Shown: positions 31,301 through 40,927, counted from the first letter of the stretch. The stretch: 64,000 nucleotides of DNA from Rivularia sp. MS3 (GCA_019192545.1 JAHCMI010000010.1:62001-126000), one strand, 5' to 3'. The notes: generated from the letters alone by a model not told the origin. Program-made: numbers and translations.

Positions 31301-33776
31301 TAGCGCGCAATAATGGCCCCTGGGTAAGGTCGAAAGGTTGTTGACTTTGCTCGGTCAACAATTGCACAATTGCGGAATCGCCCTGTAAATCTATATTTTT
31401 TTGATAATCGATTACTGGTAAAGATAATTTTAAACAAGAAGCAATAACTTGTAGCGGCTGTCCGTTAACTGTAGTAAAAGTTGTTCGGAGAGCTTCATGT
31501 CGTCGGATAATTTCATTTATACTTTGCTCCAATACAACAACATCAAGCTCACCCTTAAGATTCACAGCCAAAGAAATATTGTAAGCCCGATTTCCTGGTT
31601 CTAATTTATTGAGAAACCACAATCGTTGTTGAGCAAAAGATAAGGGATAAAATTCTGCTGACTCGATTTTCTCCAGAGAATTGGAGGTGATGAAAGTTTC
31701 TGTTGTTATCTGAGTAATTATCTTAGTTGCCAAAGAACGGATACTCATCCCTTCAAAGAAATCAGCGATAGATACCGATACTTCTAAATCAATCTCAATC
31801 CGGTTTCTCAATTCAAATACTTTCAGAGAATCAAGTCCGAGGGTAGTTAATGGTTGTTCGGGATTGATATTATCTGGTGCAATACCCAAAATTGTTGCTG
31901 ATTGTTCTATCAAATATGTTTGTAAAATTTCTTGGCATTGTTTTGCTGGTTTACCTACAAGTTGATAACGCTGCAATCGAGTAATATTTCCCACAACATC
32001 ACTAATTTTAAGGGTATTGCTACCAATTGCAGACAAGGTACCCTTTTCAAATTGAGCGCGAGTTGCACGTCTTTGAATCTTACCGCTAGAAGTTTTGGGG
32101 ATACTACCCGGCTTGATTAAGACAACAGCATAAACTTGTACTTCATGTTCTTCACTAACAGCTTGACGAATTGCATTCGCTACTTCTTCTAAATTGGGTT
32201 TAGCGCGAAATTCCAATTCTTGAACAACTACCAGCTTTTCTTCATCATTAACTGAAACCGTAAAAGCCGCACTCGCACCGGAACGCAAACAACTATGACT
32301 GCGCTCCGAAGTTAACTCTATATCTTGCGGATACAGATTGCGACCGCGAATAATAATTAAATCTTTAGCTCTACCTGTAACAAAGAGTTCCCCATCCTGT
32401 AAAAAACCTAAATCCCCCGTCCGCAAAAATGATCCTTCCCCCGTATCTGATAAATATGCACCGAATATCTCCCTTGTATCTCGATCCCGATTCCAATACC
32501 CTTGCCCGACACTCGCTCCCGATACCCAAATCTCACCTATTTCGTCAGATTTACAACTCTTGAGTGTTTCTGGATGAGCAATTACAACCTTTTGCTCTGG
32601 TATAACTCGACCGCAACTAACAAAACTATATCGATCCCCGTTCTCTACAGAAGATTCTACAATCAGATTTGATGCCAATGCAGATTTCTGCACTGCCTTC
32701 ACAGTAGGTGATGTAGCCTTATCTACACCGGAAACCATCAGGGTAGTTTCAGCCATTCCGTAACAAGGGTAAAAAGCCTCTCTACGGAAACCACACTCTG
32801 CAAAAGCCTCCGCAAATCGCTCTAAAGTCTTATCTCGAACGGGTTCGGCTCCATTAAATGCTACATCCCAACTACTCAAATCCAGAGTTGCTTTTTGTTC
32901 CGGAGTAATTTTTTGCACGCATAAGTCATAGGCAAAATTCGGACCTCCACTGGTTGTTCCTTTATACTTCGAGATAGTCTGCAACCAATTTAATGGACGT
33001 TTAAGAAACGATGTTGGAGGCATAATTATACAAGGAAAACCACCATATAAAGGCTGCAATATACCGCCAATTAAACCCATATCATGGTACATTGGCAGCC
33101 ACGTCACAAACTTACTTTCTGCTGAATGCTCCATGAATTGGTAAGTTGTTTGAGCATTGTGCAGTAAGTTTCCATGACTAATCATTACACCCTTTGGTGT
33201 TCCCGTTGAACCAGAAGTATATTGCAAAAAAGCTAAGGTATCTTTATCAATACAAGGTTCTTCCCAACTATCTTCTATTCCCGGTACAAGATTATCCGTA
33301 GCCAACCACTGCAAAGACTTGATGTCAGTCTTTTCTATCATTAAAGACTGTACTGTAGACAATTTTTCTGTTGTCGTCAGAGCTATGGTTGCTTGTGCAT
33401 CATTAGAAATCGCTTTAATTCTTGGTGTATTGCGCTTGTTTCGTGGAGGATATGCAGTTACAGCCACAACTCCTGCATACAAGCAACCGAAAAAAGCAAT
33501 CAAAAAATCTAGCCCCGCAGGATAAAGCAATAAAGCACGCTCTCCAGTCAAACCACGTCCCTGCAATTGAACTGCAATGCGACGCGCAAACCTATCTAAC
33601 TCTTGATATGTCAAGGTTGCTTGTTCGGTTTCACCATCTAATAAAAAGGTGAAAGCATTTCGATTTGGCTGCTTAATACTTCTCAGACGTACTAGTTCAA
33701 CAACTGTAGAGCAGTTGCGAGCGTCTTCTGCGAAGCTAGAAGAATGTTGACTCATTTTTTCGGATAGATACACCAT
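28395..33776 (-). CDS. Loading protein: fatty-acyl-AMP ligase (FAAL)-ACP-C-A-PCP
   Basis: N-terminal FAAL sequence (YTSGSTGTPKGVMISHGNLLHN...WLPMYHDMGLIGGILQPLY), ACP (PLTTLGLDSLKVFELRN), C motif HHIISDAWS, A domain code read as D-T-E-D-I-G-T-I-V (not assigned), PCP. Confidence 0.93.
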   Translation of the reverse strand: MVYLSEKMSQHSSSFAEDARNCSTVVELVRLRSIKQPNRNAFTFLLDGETEQATLTYQELDRFARRIAVQLQGRGLTGERALLLYPAGLDFLIAFFGCLYAGVVAVTAYPPRNKRNTPRIKAISNDAQATIALTTTEKLSTVQSLMIEKTDIKSLQWLATDNLVPGIEDSWEEPCIDKDTLAFLQYTSGSTGTPKGVMISHGNLLHNAQTTYQFMEHSAESKFVTWLPMYHDMGLIGGILQPLYGGFPCIIMPPTSFLKRPLNWLQTISKYKGTTSGGPNFAYDLCVQKITPEQKATLDLSSWDVAFNGAEPVRDKTLERFAEAFAECGFRREAFYPCYGMAETTLMVSGVDKATSPTVKAVQKSALASNLIVESSVENGDRYSFVSCGRVIPEQKVVIAHPETLKSCKSDEIGEIWVSGASVGQGYWNRDRDTREIFGAYLSDTGEGSFLRTGDLGFLQDGELFVTGRAKDLIIIRGRNLYPQDIELTSERSHSCLRSGASAAFTVSVNDEEKLVVVQELEFRAKPNLEEVANAIRQAVSEEHEVQVYAVVLIKPGSIPKTSSGKIQRRATRAQFEKGTLSAIGSNTLKISDVVGNITRLQRYQLVGKPAKQCQEILQTYLIEQSATILGIAPDNINPEQPLTTLGLDSLKVFELRNRIEIDLEVSVSIADFFEGMSIRSLATKIITQITTETFITSNSLEKIESAEFYPLSFAQQRLWFLNKLEPGNRAYNISLAVNLKGELDVVVLEQSINEIIRRHEALRTTFTTVNGQPLQVIASCLKLSLPVIDYQKNIDLQGDSAIVQLLTEQSQQPFDLTQGPLLRAKVLRLAPQKHILLLSMHHIISDAWSTEVLLKEIGTLYKAFLAGTASPLPEISIQYKDFAQWQRQWLQGETLETQLSYWKQQLEDIPAALQLPTDKPRPLVQTSNGSQQSIELSGEVINRLKEIACQENATLFMLLLAAFGAFLYRYTGQDDIAVGSPIANRNRDEVKGLIGFFVNTLVLRTDMSGNPTFTQLLERVKKVALQAYTYQDLPFEQLVEVLQPERDTSRTPLFQVMFSVQDYSQLPDIPGLTLDLVKIEPKTAQFDLSASIELRQTAVMAAFEYNTDLFDNLTITKMLGHFENLLSGVAENPQLKLSQLPLLSQADCEELLEYSTNKSQIFNAPSQVEQCIHQQFEARVIKTPDAVAVVSDEQYLTYKQLNERSNQLAHYLKSLGVEPEVLVGICVERSLEMIVALLAILKAGGAYVPLDPNYPKERLALMLEDAQAPVLLTTSVLLDALPENQSQIVCLDRDWQIIAEYSDENPISDTKSENLAYVIYTSGSTGRPKGVTIEHRSLSNYINNACIEFEIKSSDRVLQFASISFDTAAEEIFSCLVSGAALILRTDDMLSSISHFLERCDKWQVTILDLPTAFWHQVSAQFATENLTIPDSVRLVIIGGEKANRNYLDIWQQKVGKQVRLVNTYGPTETTIVATTCDLSSIATTDEVLIGKAISQVQTYVLSPEDLQLVPVGVAGELCIGGVGIARGYLNQPELTAQRFIANPYSTEPKARIYKTGDLVRYLADGNLEFLGRIDNQVKIRGFRIELSEIEVLLNQHLDVKESVVVSREETIGSQRLVAYIVPEKEDIKLVHSLRKYLKEHLPEYMLPASFVMLNNLPINVNGKLDRKALPKATDFSHDFNVNYVAPSNEVEKKIANIWQEVLQLEKVGMEDNFFDLGGHSLLILQVQSKLQKVLNQSISATDLFKYPNISALANYLNREQNQKASFQGIRSRAEKQKTAINYKKAMNRYKS

Positions 33777-34581
33777 TTATATCAAACTTGTTTCCTCTTA
33801 CTTCGGTTAGAGAAAAATAAGTAGTAAATAACTAAAGCAAAAATTTATGCCTTTAACCCGTAAAAATACGCCTAAATACATATATTTCTACTACGTAAGC
33901 TAAGGTGTGGAGCATCCCCATTACGTACCTCCCATTACAAATGCTTGTTATTGACTATTTTTATCAATCTCTAAGTCTCAAGTACGACAGTCAGTCAAAC
34001 CAAAATTTATTCGTCAAGTCGAGAAATATATATCCTCTCCAAATCAAAGCCTTAACGATTAACTGGTAATCGAACCCGACACTTGTAAATACCTAATACC
34101 AATAGTACGGGAAACGTACTTAAACTTGCTAATTTAAGATTGTTGAAACTAATTTTCTTTAGCCTTAATTACTTTAACGAGAATTATTTGCTTTAGCAAT
34201 AGCTATATTATTAGCATTAATTATTAAATCATGCCAAAATACTTGCCTTTACTTATGTCAATTTTTGTCTAAAATGTAGCATATTTGGGCAATTTATCCG
34301 GTTCGCGTCCCATTTGTCAGATTTCGCATCTCCATAAATCGAATTTAACGGTAATAAAAACGAAGATTATCGCCAAGGAAAAACCCGACTTCGATAATTG
34401 TTAATAAAAATTATTATTTATAACTATTACTAATCTCAGTAAAAATATTAGCAATTACCTTACAATTAGGAGATTTGAATAGCAAGAAATAGGCTCATTC
34501 CTACTTACCAAACATATCTGTAATCCTCGACACTAATATGACAGCAAAATTAATGATATTATTTCTCATTAGCTTCTAAGT
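33777..34581. promoter_or_regulatory. Divergent intergenic region between the NRPS/PKS operon and the AraC-TonB operon
   Basis: ~0.8 kb without convincing coding; contains dyad AGTACGggaaaCGTACT (34104-34120) and AT-rich GATAATtgttaataaaaATTAT (34393-34414), a weak Fur-box-like candidate. Confidence 0.45.
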
Positions 34582-35604
34582 TTGAATCTTAAATCCAAAA
34601 TTGACATGACCCTTTTTCTCAAAGAATCAACAGATTGTTATCGGTTAGTGCCTATAAAATCATTAGATAATCAAAGCCATTTTCACCCAAAAACCTACGA
34701 ATTTCAACTGCATGACCCCAAGGGAATCAGTTATGGTAAGAGACTTTGGTTCCATTTACGTCCGGGTATCTCTCTTTTAATAGAAGACTATAAATTGCAA
34801 GAAAATTTAGTTGTTGAAACTTCCCCAAGTCAGGCTTGTACTTGTTTAGAATTAGGATTTAGTCTTTTTGGTCACGCTTGTGGTACAAATATTTACTCAG
34901 GACAAAATTTTATATCCCTGGACTTAGAAACGGATGCAAATCAAGTTAACACGAAAGAATGGCTTGCACAAGAAAGAATTTTAAAACTAGATATTCATAT
35001 AGAATATTCGCTGTTTGAAAATTTGGTATTGTCTCCTAACGATAAACTACTCGACAATTTCCAAAATATTATTGACAAAACAAATATTGATGTAAATTAC
35101 TTTCAAATTGGTAGGACAACACCGCAAATGCAAAGTATCTTGCAGCAAATTTTAAATTGTCCTTATCAAGGTTTAACAAGACAGCTTTATTTTGAAGCCA
35201 AGGTATTGGAATTAATAGCGCTACGTTTGGAAGATTTGCAAGACACTAAACCTTTCAACTCAACTACCAATCTTAAGCCGGAACAAATCGACAGTATTTA
35301 TCAAGCCAGAGATATTGTCATTAGTAGCTTCAGTAATCCACCATCATTATTGACATTAGCACGACAAGTAAGTCTTAATGATTGCACTCTCAAAAAAGGC
35401 TTTCAGCAAGTATTTGGTACAACTGTATTTGGTTATCTACATGATTATCGCATGGAACGAGCCAAAGAATTACTTTTAGAAGCAAATGCAGTCAGTCAAG
35501 TTGCGCGAACTGTTGGCTACGCTAGCCGTAGCGCTTTTGTAAGGGCTTTTAGCAAAAAATTTGGTTCTAATCCTAGCGTATATTCCCGAAAAAATTCCGT
35601 TTAG
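34582..35604 (+). CDS. AraC-family transcriptional regulator (PchR-like)
   Basis: C-terminal double HTH: LARQVSLNDCTLKKGFQQVFGTTVFGYLHDYRMERAKELLLEA...VARTVGYASRSAFVRAFSKKFG; adjacent to a TonB receptor. Confidence 0.9.
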   Translation: MNLKSKIDMTLFLKESTDCYRLVPIKSLDNQSHFHPKTYEFQLHDPKGISYGKRLWFHLRPGISLLIEDYKLQENLVVETSPSQACTCLELGFSLFGHACGTNIYSGQNFISLDLETDANQVNTKEWLAQERILKLDIHIEYSLFENLVLSPNDKLLDNFQNIIDKTNIDVNYFQIGRTTPQMQSILQQILNCPYQGLTRQLYFEAKVLELIALRLEDLQDTKPFNSTTNLKPEQIDSIYQARDIVISSFSNPPSLLTLARQVSLNDCTLKKGFQQVFGTTVFGYLHDYRMERAKELLLEANAVSQVARTVGYASRSAFVRAFSKKFGSNPSVYSRKNSV

Positions 35605-35631
35605 GGAACGATTAAATTCCGTCTAGGGAAC
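35592..35631 (+). promoter_or_regulatory. Tandem 18-bp direct repeat, 22-bp period, candidate AraC-family operator
   Basis: aaattccgtttagggaac (35592-35609) and aaattccgtctagggaac (35614-35631), 17/18 identical, upstream of the TonB receptor gene; inverted half-site ttccctaa at 35649-35656. Confidence 0.55.
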
Positions 35632-35776
35632 ATACTGGACTTCAGTTTTTCCCTAACTTACCGTAATATTACTGACAATAGTTACTAATAAGACTGTGTG
35701 CAGTCGAAAAAATTATCTGAGCATCAATCATAGGGTGGGTTACAGGCAAGTATTATTATTTGATGTGGGGAGATAA

Positions 35777-38614
35777 ATGAAGTTAGACAAATTGTTTCAA
35801 AGCCTACTGCTGACAAGTGGGGTTGTTTTATTAATCGGTACTCCAGCGAAAAGTGAAGAATATCAAGTTGGTCGAATTAGTAAATCTAAAGTAAGTAAAA
35901 AGGTTTCAGTTACAGATAATAAATCTTTGGGTTCTCGGATACCCCGAAATTTTCAATTGCAAAGAGCAAGTTCGGAAAAAAAGATAAAGTTGGATGAAGC
36001 AGGTCAAAATATTCTCCAACTCAGCGAAATCGAGCTTCCTGCAACTAAAGCTCAAATGTTGGTACAAGGTTCAACACCTACTCAAGAAGGAAGTATTGTA
36101 CCAATCACGGGAGTTAAGACCAATTCAACAGATAAAGGTTTAGAAATAATCTTGCAGACACCTCAAGCAAGACAGTTACAGGTAGTAAATCGTAGTAGTG
36201 GTAATGATTTTATTGCCGATATCCCTAACGCTCAATTGCAGCAAGCGACCGGAGATACGTTTAAATTTACTCAAGAAAAACCAACTGAGGGAATTACTGA
36301 TATTACAGTAACTAATTTGGATGCAAATACCGTGCGAATCGTCGTTAAGGGTGAGACAGGATTACCAAAAGTTGAATTATTCGATAGTGGAGAAGGTTTG
36401 ATTTTTGGGTTAGCACCTGCTGCTTCTACAGCACAAACCCCTGCTCAGACACAAGAGTCCCCAACACAAGAGGAGCCTACTACAACCCAAACTCCATCAA
36501 CTAAACCACAACAACCAACAGCAGATAATAACCAACCCATTGAATTAGTAGTAACAGCGACACGTATTGAGGAAGATGTGCGGAGAGTACCGCGTTCGGT
36601 AACGGTAATTAATCGCGAGGAGATTGAGAAACAAGCAGAATTAAGCACTAACTTAGCCGATATTTTGGCGAAAACTGTTCCCGGTTTTGGTTCCCCTACT
36701 AATCGTAGTAACACTTTTGGACAGACTTTACGCGGTCGCGATATTTCTGTTTTGATTGACGGTGTTCCTCAAAATGGAAATTTGCAATCAATTCCAGCCG
36801 CACTTACAACTATCGACCCCAGCGCAATCGAACGGATTGAGGTAGTACGCGGACCAAATGCAATATATGGTAGTCAAGCTACTGGTGGTGTTGTCAATAT
36901 TATTACTAAAAGACCGAGCGAGCAAAGACTAGTTTCCACGACAAATATTGGTTTAGATGCTTTTTTGACTAACTCCGAAGATAATTTTGGTTACAATCTT
37001 TCCCATCAAATTGCCGGTACTGAGGGTAAAGTTGACTACACTGTAGGTTTTTCTTTGAATACCACAGCAGGTTTTTATGATGCTGAAGGTGACAGGATTG
37101 CCAATTTTTCGGGTGATGATGACACCAGGAAAATAAATGCTTTGGCTAAATTCGGGTTTGAACTATCTCCAGAGCAGCGCTTGCAATTTACATTCAATCA
37201 CTTTGACCAGCAGCAAGATAGCGATTTTATTTCCGACCCAGCTATTGATGATATCCCCGGAATTCAAAAATCTCGTGCTTTGAGAATACCGTCCGGGACA
37301 ACCGTGATTGGTGCTGATGATGGTAACTTCATCAAAAATACTTTACTCAGCTTAAATTACAACAACGACAATATTTTAGGTAGCAGTTTGCAAGCTCAAG
37401 CTTACTATCGCGATTATCGTTTTGGTGGGGGAATTCCCGACGATAATCGTGGTTTTAGGTTGGATGAAATTGCTCAGTCAGAGGGAGACACCGAACAGTT
37501 TGGTGGAAGATTGCAGGTTGACACACCTTTTAATTCCCAGAAAACGGTGAGTTTGCTTTGGGGTGTTGACTATCAAAAAGAACGCAGTTCTCAAATATTT
37601 AATATTTTTGACCCTGTAGAATTTGATGCTTCCGATGGTCGAATCTTTCGCAAAATAGAAGAGCGTGTTTTTGTCCCAGAGTATGACTATGGGGAATTAG
37701 GTGTATTTGGTCAGTTACAGTGGGACGTTACTGATAAACTGCGTTTGAGCGGTGGTATTCGTTATGTAAATATAGACGTAAATCTGGATGACTATACTAG
37801 CGCAGAACCACCCCGACGCGATATCGAGGGGGGCGATCGCAATTTTGATTCTACAGTATTTAATGGAGGCATTGTCTACGGGTTGAGTCCCGAAGTCAAC
37901 GTTTTTGCTAACTTTGCTCAAGGATTTTCGGTTCCCGATTTAGGTCGTGTTTTCCGCAGACCTCCAGCAGGAGCTGTGAATATTTTAGACTCTCTACAAC
38001 TTACAGAACCACAGAAAGTAGATAATTATGAAATTGGAATTCGGGGTCAATGGAATAATTTACAAGCTTCTATAGCTGGTTTTTATAACTATTCTGGCTT
38101 AGGTTCGGACTTCAGAGTCACAGATGAAGATTTTTTAGAAACCGTCCGCGCTCCCCAACGTATCTACGGGATAGAAGCTACGGTTGATGTACAACCTGCC
38201 CGAAATTGGAATTTGGGAGGTACATTGACTTGGACCGAAGGTGAAAATGATGAGGACGATGATGGTGAATATTTAGCGCTCAATAGCATTACCGTTCCTC
38301 CCTTGAAGTTAACAGCTTATGTAGAAAATCAAACTCTCAAAGGTTGGCGAAATCGATTGCAATTTTTATATTCAGGTAATCGCGATCGCGCTTTTGAAGA
38401 TGGTGTAGAAGATGCTGGAATTGATAGCTTTTTTACAGTAGATTATTTAAGCAGTATCAAATTAGGAAAAGGGGAACTACAAATAGGCGTTCAAAACCTA
38501 TTTAATAACCAATATTTCCCAGTTTATTCCCAATACTTTGCACCTTTCTTTGATAGTGCCAACTACGCAGCTAAAGGTAGAACTCTCAGCGTTGGATATA
38601 AAATTTCTTGGTAA
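35777..38614 (+). CDS. TonB-dependent siderophore receptor with N-terminal AMIN domain
   Basis: Signal peptide; AMIN-like GLEIILQTPQARQLQVVNRSSGNDFIADIPNAQL; plug IELVVTATRIEEDVRRVPRSVTVINREEIEKQ and RIEVVRGPNAIYGSQATGGVVNIITKRP; C-terminal beta-barrel ending in an aromatic residue. Confidence 0.95.
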   Translation: MKLDKLFQSLLLTSGVVLLIGTPAKSEEYQVGRISKSKVSKKVSVTDNKSLGSRIPRNFQLQRASSEKKIKLDEAGQNILQLSEIELPATKAQMLVQGSTPTQEGSIVPITGVKTNSTDKGLEIILQTPQARQLQVVNRSSGNDFIADIPNAQLQQATGDTFKFTQEKPTEGITDITVTNLDANTVRIVVKGETGLPKVELFDSGEGLIFGLAPAASTAQTPAQTQESPTQEEPTTTQTPSTKPQQPTADNNQPIELVVTATRIEEDVRRVPRSVTVINREEIEKQAELSTNLADILAKTVPGFGSPTNRSNTFGQTLRGRDISVLIDGVPQNGNLQSIPAALTTIDPSAIERIEVVRGPNAIYGSQATGGVVNIITKRPSEQRLVSTTNIGLDAFLTNSEDNFGYNLSHQIAGTEGKVDYTVGFSLNTTAGFYDAEGDRIANFSGDDDTRKINALAKFGFELSPEQRLQFTFNHFDQQQDSDFISDPAIDDIPGIQKSRALRIPSGTTVIGADDGNFIKNTLLSLNYNNDNILGSSLQAQAYYRDYRFGGGIPDDNRGFRLDEIAQSEGDTEQFGGRLQVDTPFNSQKTVSLLWGVDYQKERSSQIFNIFDPVEFDASDGRIFRKIEERVFVPEYDYGELGVFGQLQWDVTDKLRLSGGIRYVNIDVNLDDYTSAEPPRRDIEGGDRNFDSTVFNGGIVYGLSPEVNVFANFAQGFSVPDLGRVFRRPPAGAVNILDSLQLTEPQKVDNYEIGIRGQWNNLQASIAGFYNYSGLGSDFRVTDEDFLETVRAPQRIYGIEATVDVQPARNWNLGGTLTWTEGENDEDDDGEYLALNSITVPPLKLTAYVENQTLKGWRNRLQFLYSGNRDRAFEDGVEDAGIDSFFTVDYLSSIKLGKGELQIGVQNLFNNQYFPVYSQYFAPFFDSANYAAKGRTLSVGYKISW

Positions 38615-38653
38615 ATTAAAGAGCAAAAAAATGCATCTATTTATTCACCAATA

Positions 38654-39946
38654 ATGCGTAAATTTATCATAATTTGGTTTGGTCAGTTAGTATCAAATAT
38701 TGGTAGTTACATGACCTATTTTGCTATCAAAATTTGGGCATGGCAACTTACAAATCAAGTGACTACAATTGCTTTAATCAGTTTTTTTGAACTCATTCCC
38801 AGTATTGTAATTACTTTGGTATCGGGATTAATTGTAGACCGTATAAATCGGAAATTTTTGATGATAATTGCTGATTTTGTAGCGGCAATATCTACTATAG
38901 TCATCGGCTATTTATACTTAACTGACCAATTACAAATTTGGCATATTTACGCCACTGGTGCAGTAAATGGAGCATTTAGCGAAGTGCAAGCGCTGGCTTA
39001 TTCTTCCTCAATTTCCATGCTAGTACCCAAACAACATTACCAAAGGGCTACTAGCATGAATTCTGCAATTCATTACGGTTCAGTAATCATCGCTCCAGCA
39101 CTGGCTGGTTTCCTTTATTATTTAATAGATTTAGGTGGTATTTTATTGATTGATTTTATTACTTTTACAATTGCCATTGCGACTATTTTAAAAGTACGTA
39201 TTCCTCAACCCAAAATAACGACTCAATCTGAGGAAAGTATTGGGTTTTTGCAGGAAATTATTTTTGGTTTTCGCTATCTAATTAAAAATCCCAGCCTTTT
39301 AGCTGTGATTATTTTTGGTTCATTATTTTGGTTTGCCCATGACATCGGTGCAACCTTATATTCGCCGATGATTTTGGCACGTACCAATAATGACACCAGG
39401 ATATTAGGTAGTATTTCCTCTGCAGCTGGATTGGGAGGAGTAACGGGAACTGTACTTCTGAGTATTTGGGGAGGCTCCAAACGGCGGATTCATGGCTTTC
39501 TTTTGGGAATGATTGGTGCTGGAGTCAGTAAAACAATATTTGGTTTGGGACAAGCATTAATAATTTGGCTACCTGCTCAATTCTGTTCTTCTCTTAATTT
39601 TCCCATGTTGAGAAGTTCTTCTACAGCTATATTACTGAATAAAGTTAAACCGGATGTGCAAGGACGAGTTTTTGCTAGCGAGTCTACTATCCAACAAATT
39701 GTTTCAGCAATTGCTGTGTTTATTTCTGCTTTACTAGCTGATAATGTTTTTGAACCTGCTATGATGCCAGGAGGTAATCTTGTTTACTTATTCGGTAATA
39801 TATTTGGGACCGGGAAAGGTGCGGGAATGGCAATTTTGTATGCGATTTCTTCTATTAGTTTATTGTTAATTGGTTTGAGCGGATATTCTGTTCCACGATT
39901 GCGAAATGTGGAAACTATTGTGCCGGATTATGATAATGAAGATTGA
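38654..39946 (+). CDS. MFS transporter, putative siderophore exporter
   Basis: 430 aa, multiple hydrophobic helices, FELIPSIVITLVSGLIVDRINRKFLMIIADF; between TonB receptor and binding-protein genes. Confidence 0.85.
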   Translation: MRKFIIIWFGQLVSNIGSYMTYFAIKIWAWQLTNQVTTIALISFFELIPSIVITLVSGLIVDRINRKFLMIIADFVAAISTIVIGYLYLTDQLQIWHIYATGAVNGAFSEVQALAYSSSISMLVPKQHYQRATSMNSAIHYGSVIIAPALAGFLYYLIDLGGILLIDFITFTIAIATILKVRIPQPKITTQSEESIGFLQEIIFGFRYLIKNPSLLAVIIFGSLFWFAHDIGATLYSPMILARTNNDTRILGSISSAAGLGGVTGTVLLSIWGGSKRRIHGFLLGMIGAGVSKTIFGLGQALIIWLPAQFCSSLNFPMLRSSSTAILLNKVKPDVQGRVFASESTIQQIVSAIAVFISALLADNVFEPAMMPGGNLVYLFGNIFGTGKGAGMAILYAISSISLLLIGLSGYSVPRLRNVETIVPDYDNED

Positions 39947-39973
39947 TATAAATAATGCTTAAGTCTATCATTT

Positions 39974-40927
39974 ATGAAGAACTTTTTCTGTGCAGAAGAA
40001 TCTTGTGAACTAAAAGAAGACCCCATTGGCTGTGCTTTAAATCGCCGATATTATGTCTTATTAGAATTTCCTCCACCTTGGACATCTGACCCCTTGGACT
40101 CAAAAGCTCTTTCCGATAAATTCAAAGCTCTAAAAGCAGCTATTAATGAAGAAGTAGAATTATATTTGAGGCTAGTATTTATTTACAATGCCAAATATTA
40201 TGAGAAGGGATACAATCGCTTAATTATATATTATCAGCAAGAAGAAAATTTTTCAGTTTATCTTAAGAAAGAATTTGTTTTATCAGATATTAATGATGCA
40301 GTACCGATAATTAAAAAATTCATCAAAGGTGAAATCTTAGAATCTGATAATAATCATATCCAAACCAGAGATTTTCTCATATGTACCCACGGAAGTCACG
40401 ATAAATGTTGTGCTAAATATGGTAATCCTTTTTTTCGCCAAGCTTTAGCTACAGTAGAAAATTTATCGTTATCTCATGTTCGAGTTTGGCAAAGCAGTCA
40501 TTTTGGCGGACATCGTTTTGCACCAACTATGATAGACCTTCCAGAAGCAAGATATTATGGTAGACTTGACCAAAAATCTTTTGCTTCTATTTTGACTAGA
40601 ACTGGTAATATTGAATGTTTTGAAAATATCTATCGCGGTTGGGGGATTTTACCTTGGCAGGTTCAATTTTTAGAAAGACAGTTGATGTTAATGCATGGCT
40701 GGAAATGGTTTAATTATCAAATACAAGGTCGGGTAATTGAACACAATGAAGATGAAACTTTTAATCAAGTCGAAATCTCTTTTAAAGCATCAGATAGCAT
40801 AACAAATATTTATCAATGTAATGTGATTGAAGACGAAACAAAAAATATATTATCAAAAGGTGAATGCTGTAATACTGAATTAACTCAAACCCCACAATTT
40901 AAAATTACCAATTTATTGAAAATTTAA
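39974..40927 (+). CDS. Sucrase/ferredoxin-like family protein (thioredoxin-like Fe-S candidate)
   Basis: FLICTHGSHDKCCAKYGNPFFRQAL...VWQSSHFGGHRFAPTMIDLPEARYYGRLD is characteristic of the family. Confidence 0.82.
   Translation: MKNFFCAEESCELKEDPIGCALNRRYYVLLEFPPPWTSDPLDSKALSDKFKALKAAINEEVELYLRLVFIYNAKYYEKGYNRLIIYYQQEENFSVYLKKEFVLSDINDAVPIIKKFIKGEILESDNNHIQTRDFLICTHGSHDKCCAKYGNPFFRQALATVENLSLSHVRVWQSSHFGGHRFAPTMIDLPEARYYGRLDQKSFASILTRTGNIECFENIYRGWGILPWQVQFLERQLMLMHGWKWFNYQIQGRVIEHNEDETFNQVEISFKASDSITNIYQCNVIEDETKNILSKGECCNTELTQTPQFKITNLLKI

Noticed and set aside
4418-33652. Many 60-130-aa plus-strand ORFs antisense to the NRPS/PKS genes in the ORF track
   Set aside because: They are shadow ORFs of long, clearly coding minus-strand frames; no recognisable domains.
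35515-35545. gttggctacgctagccgtagcgctttt inside the AraC gene looks like another dispersed repeat
   Set aside because: It encodes the conserved AraC motif VGYASRSAFVRAF without extra residues, so no insertion can be claimed.
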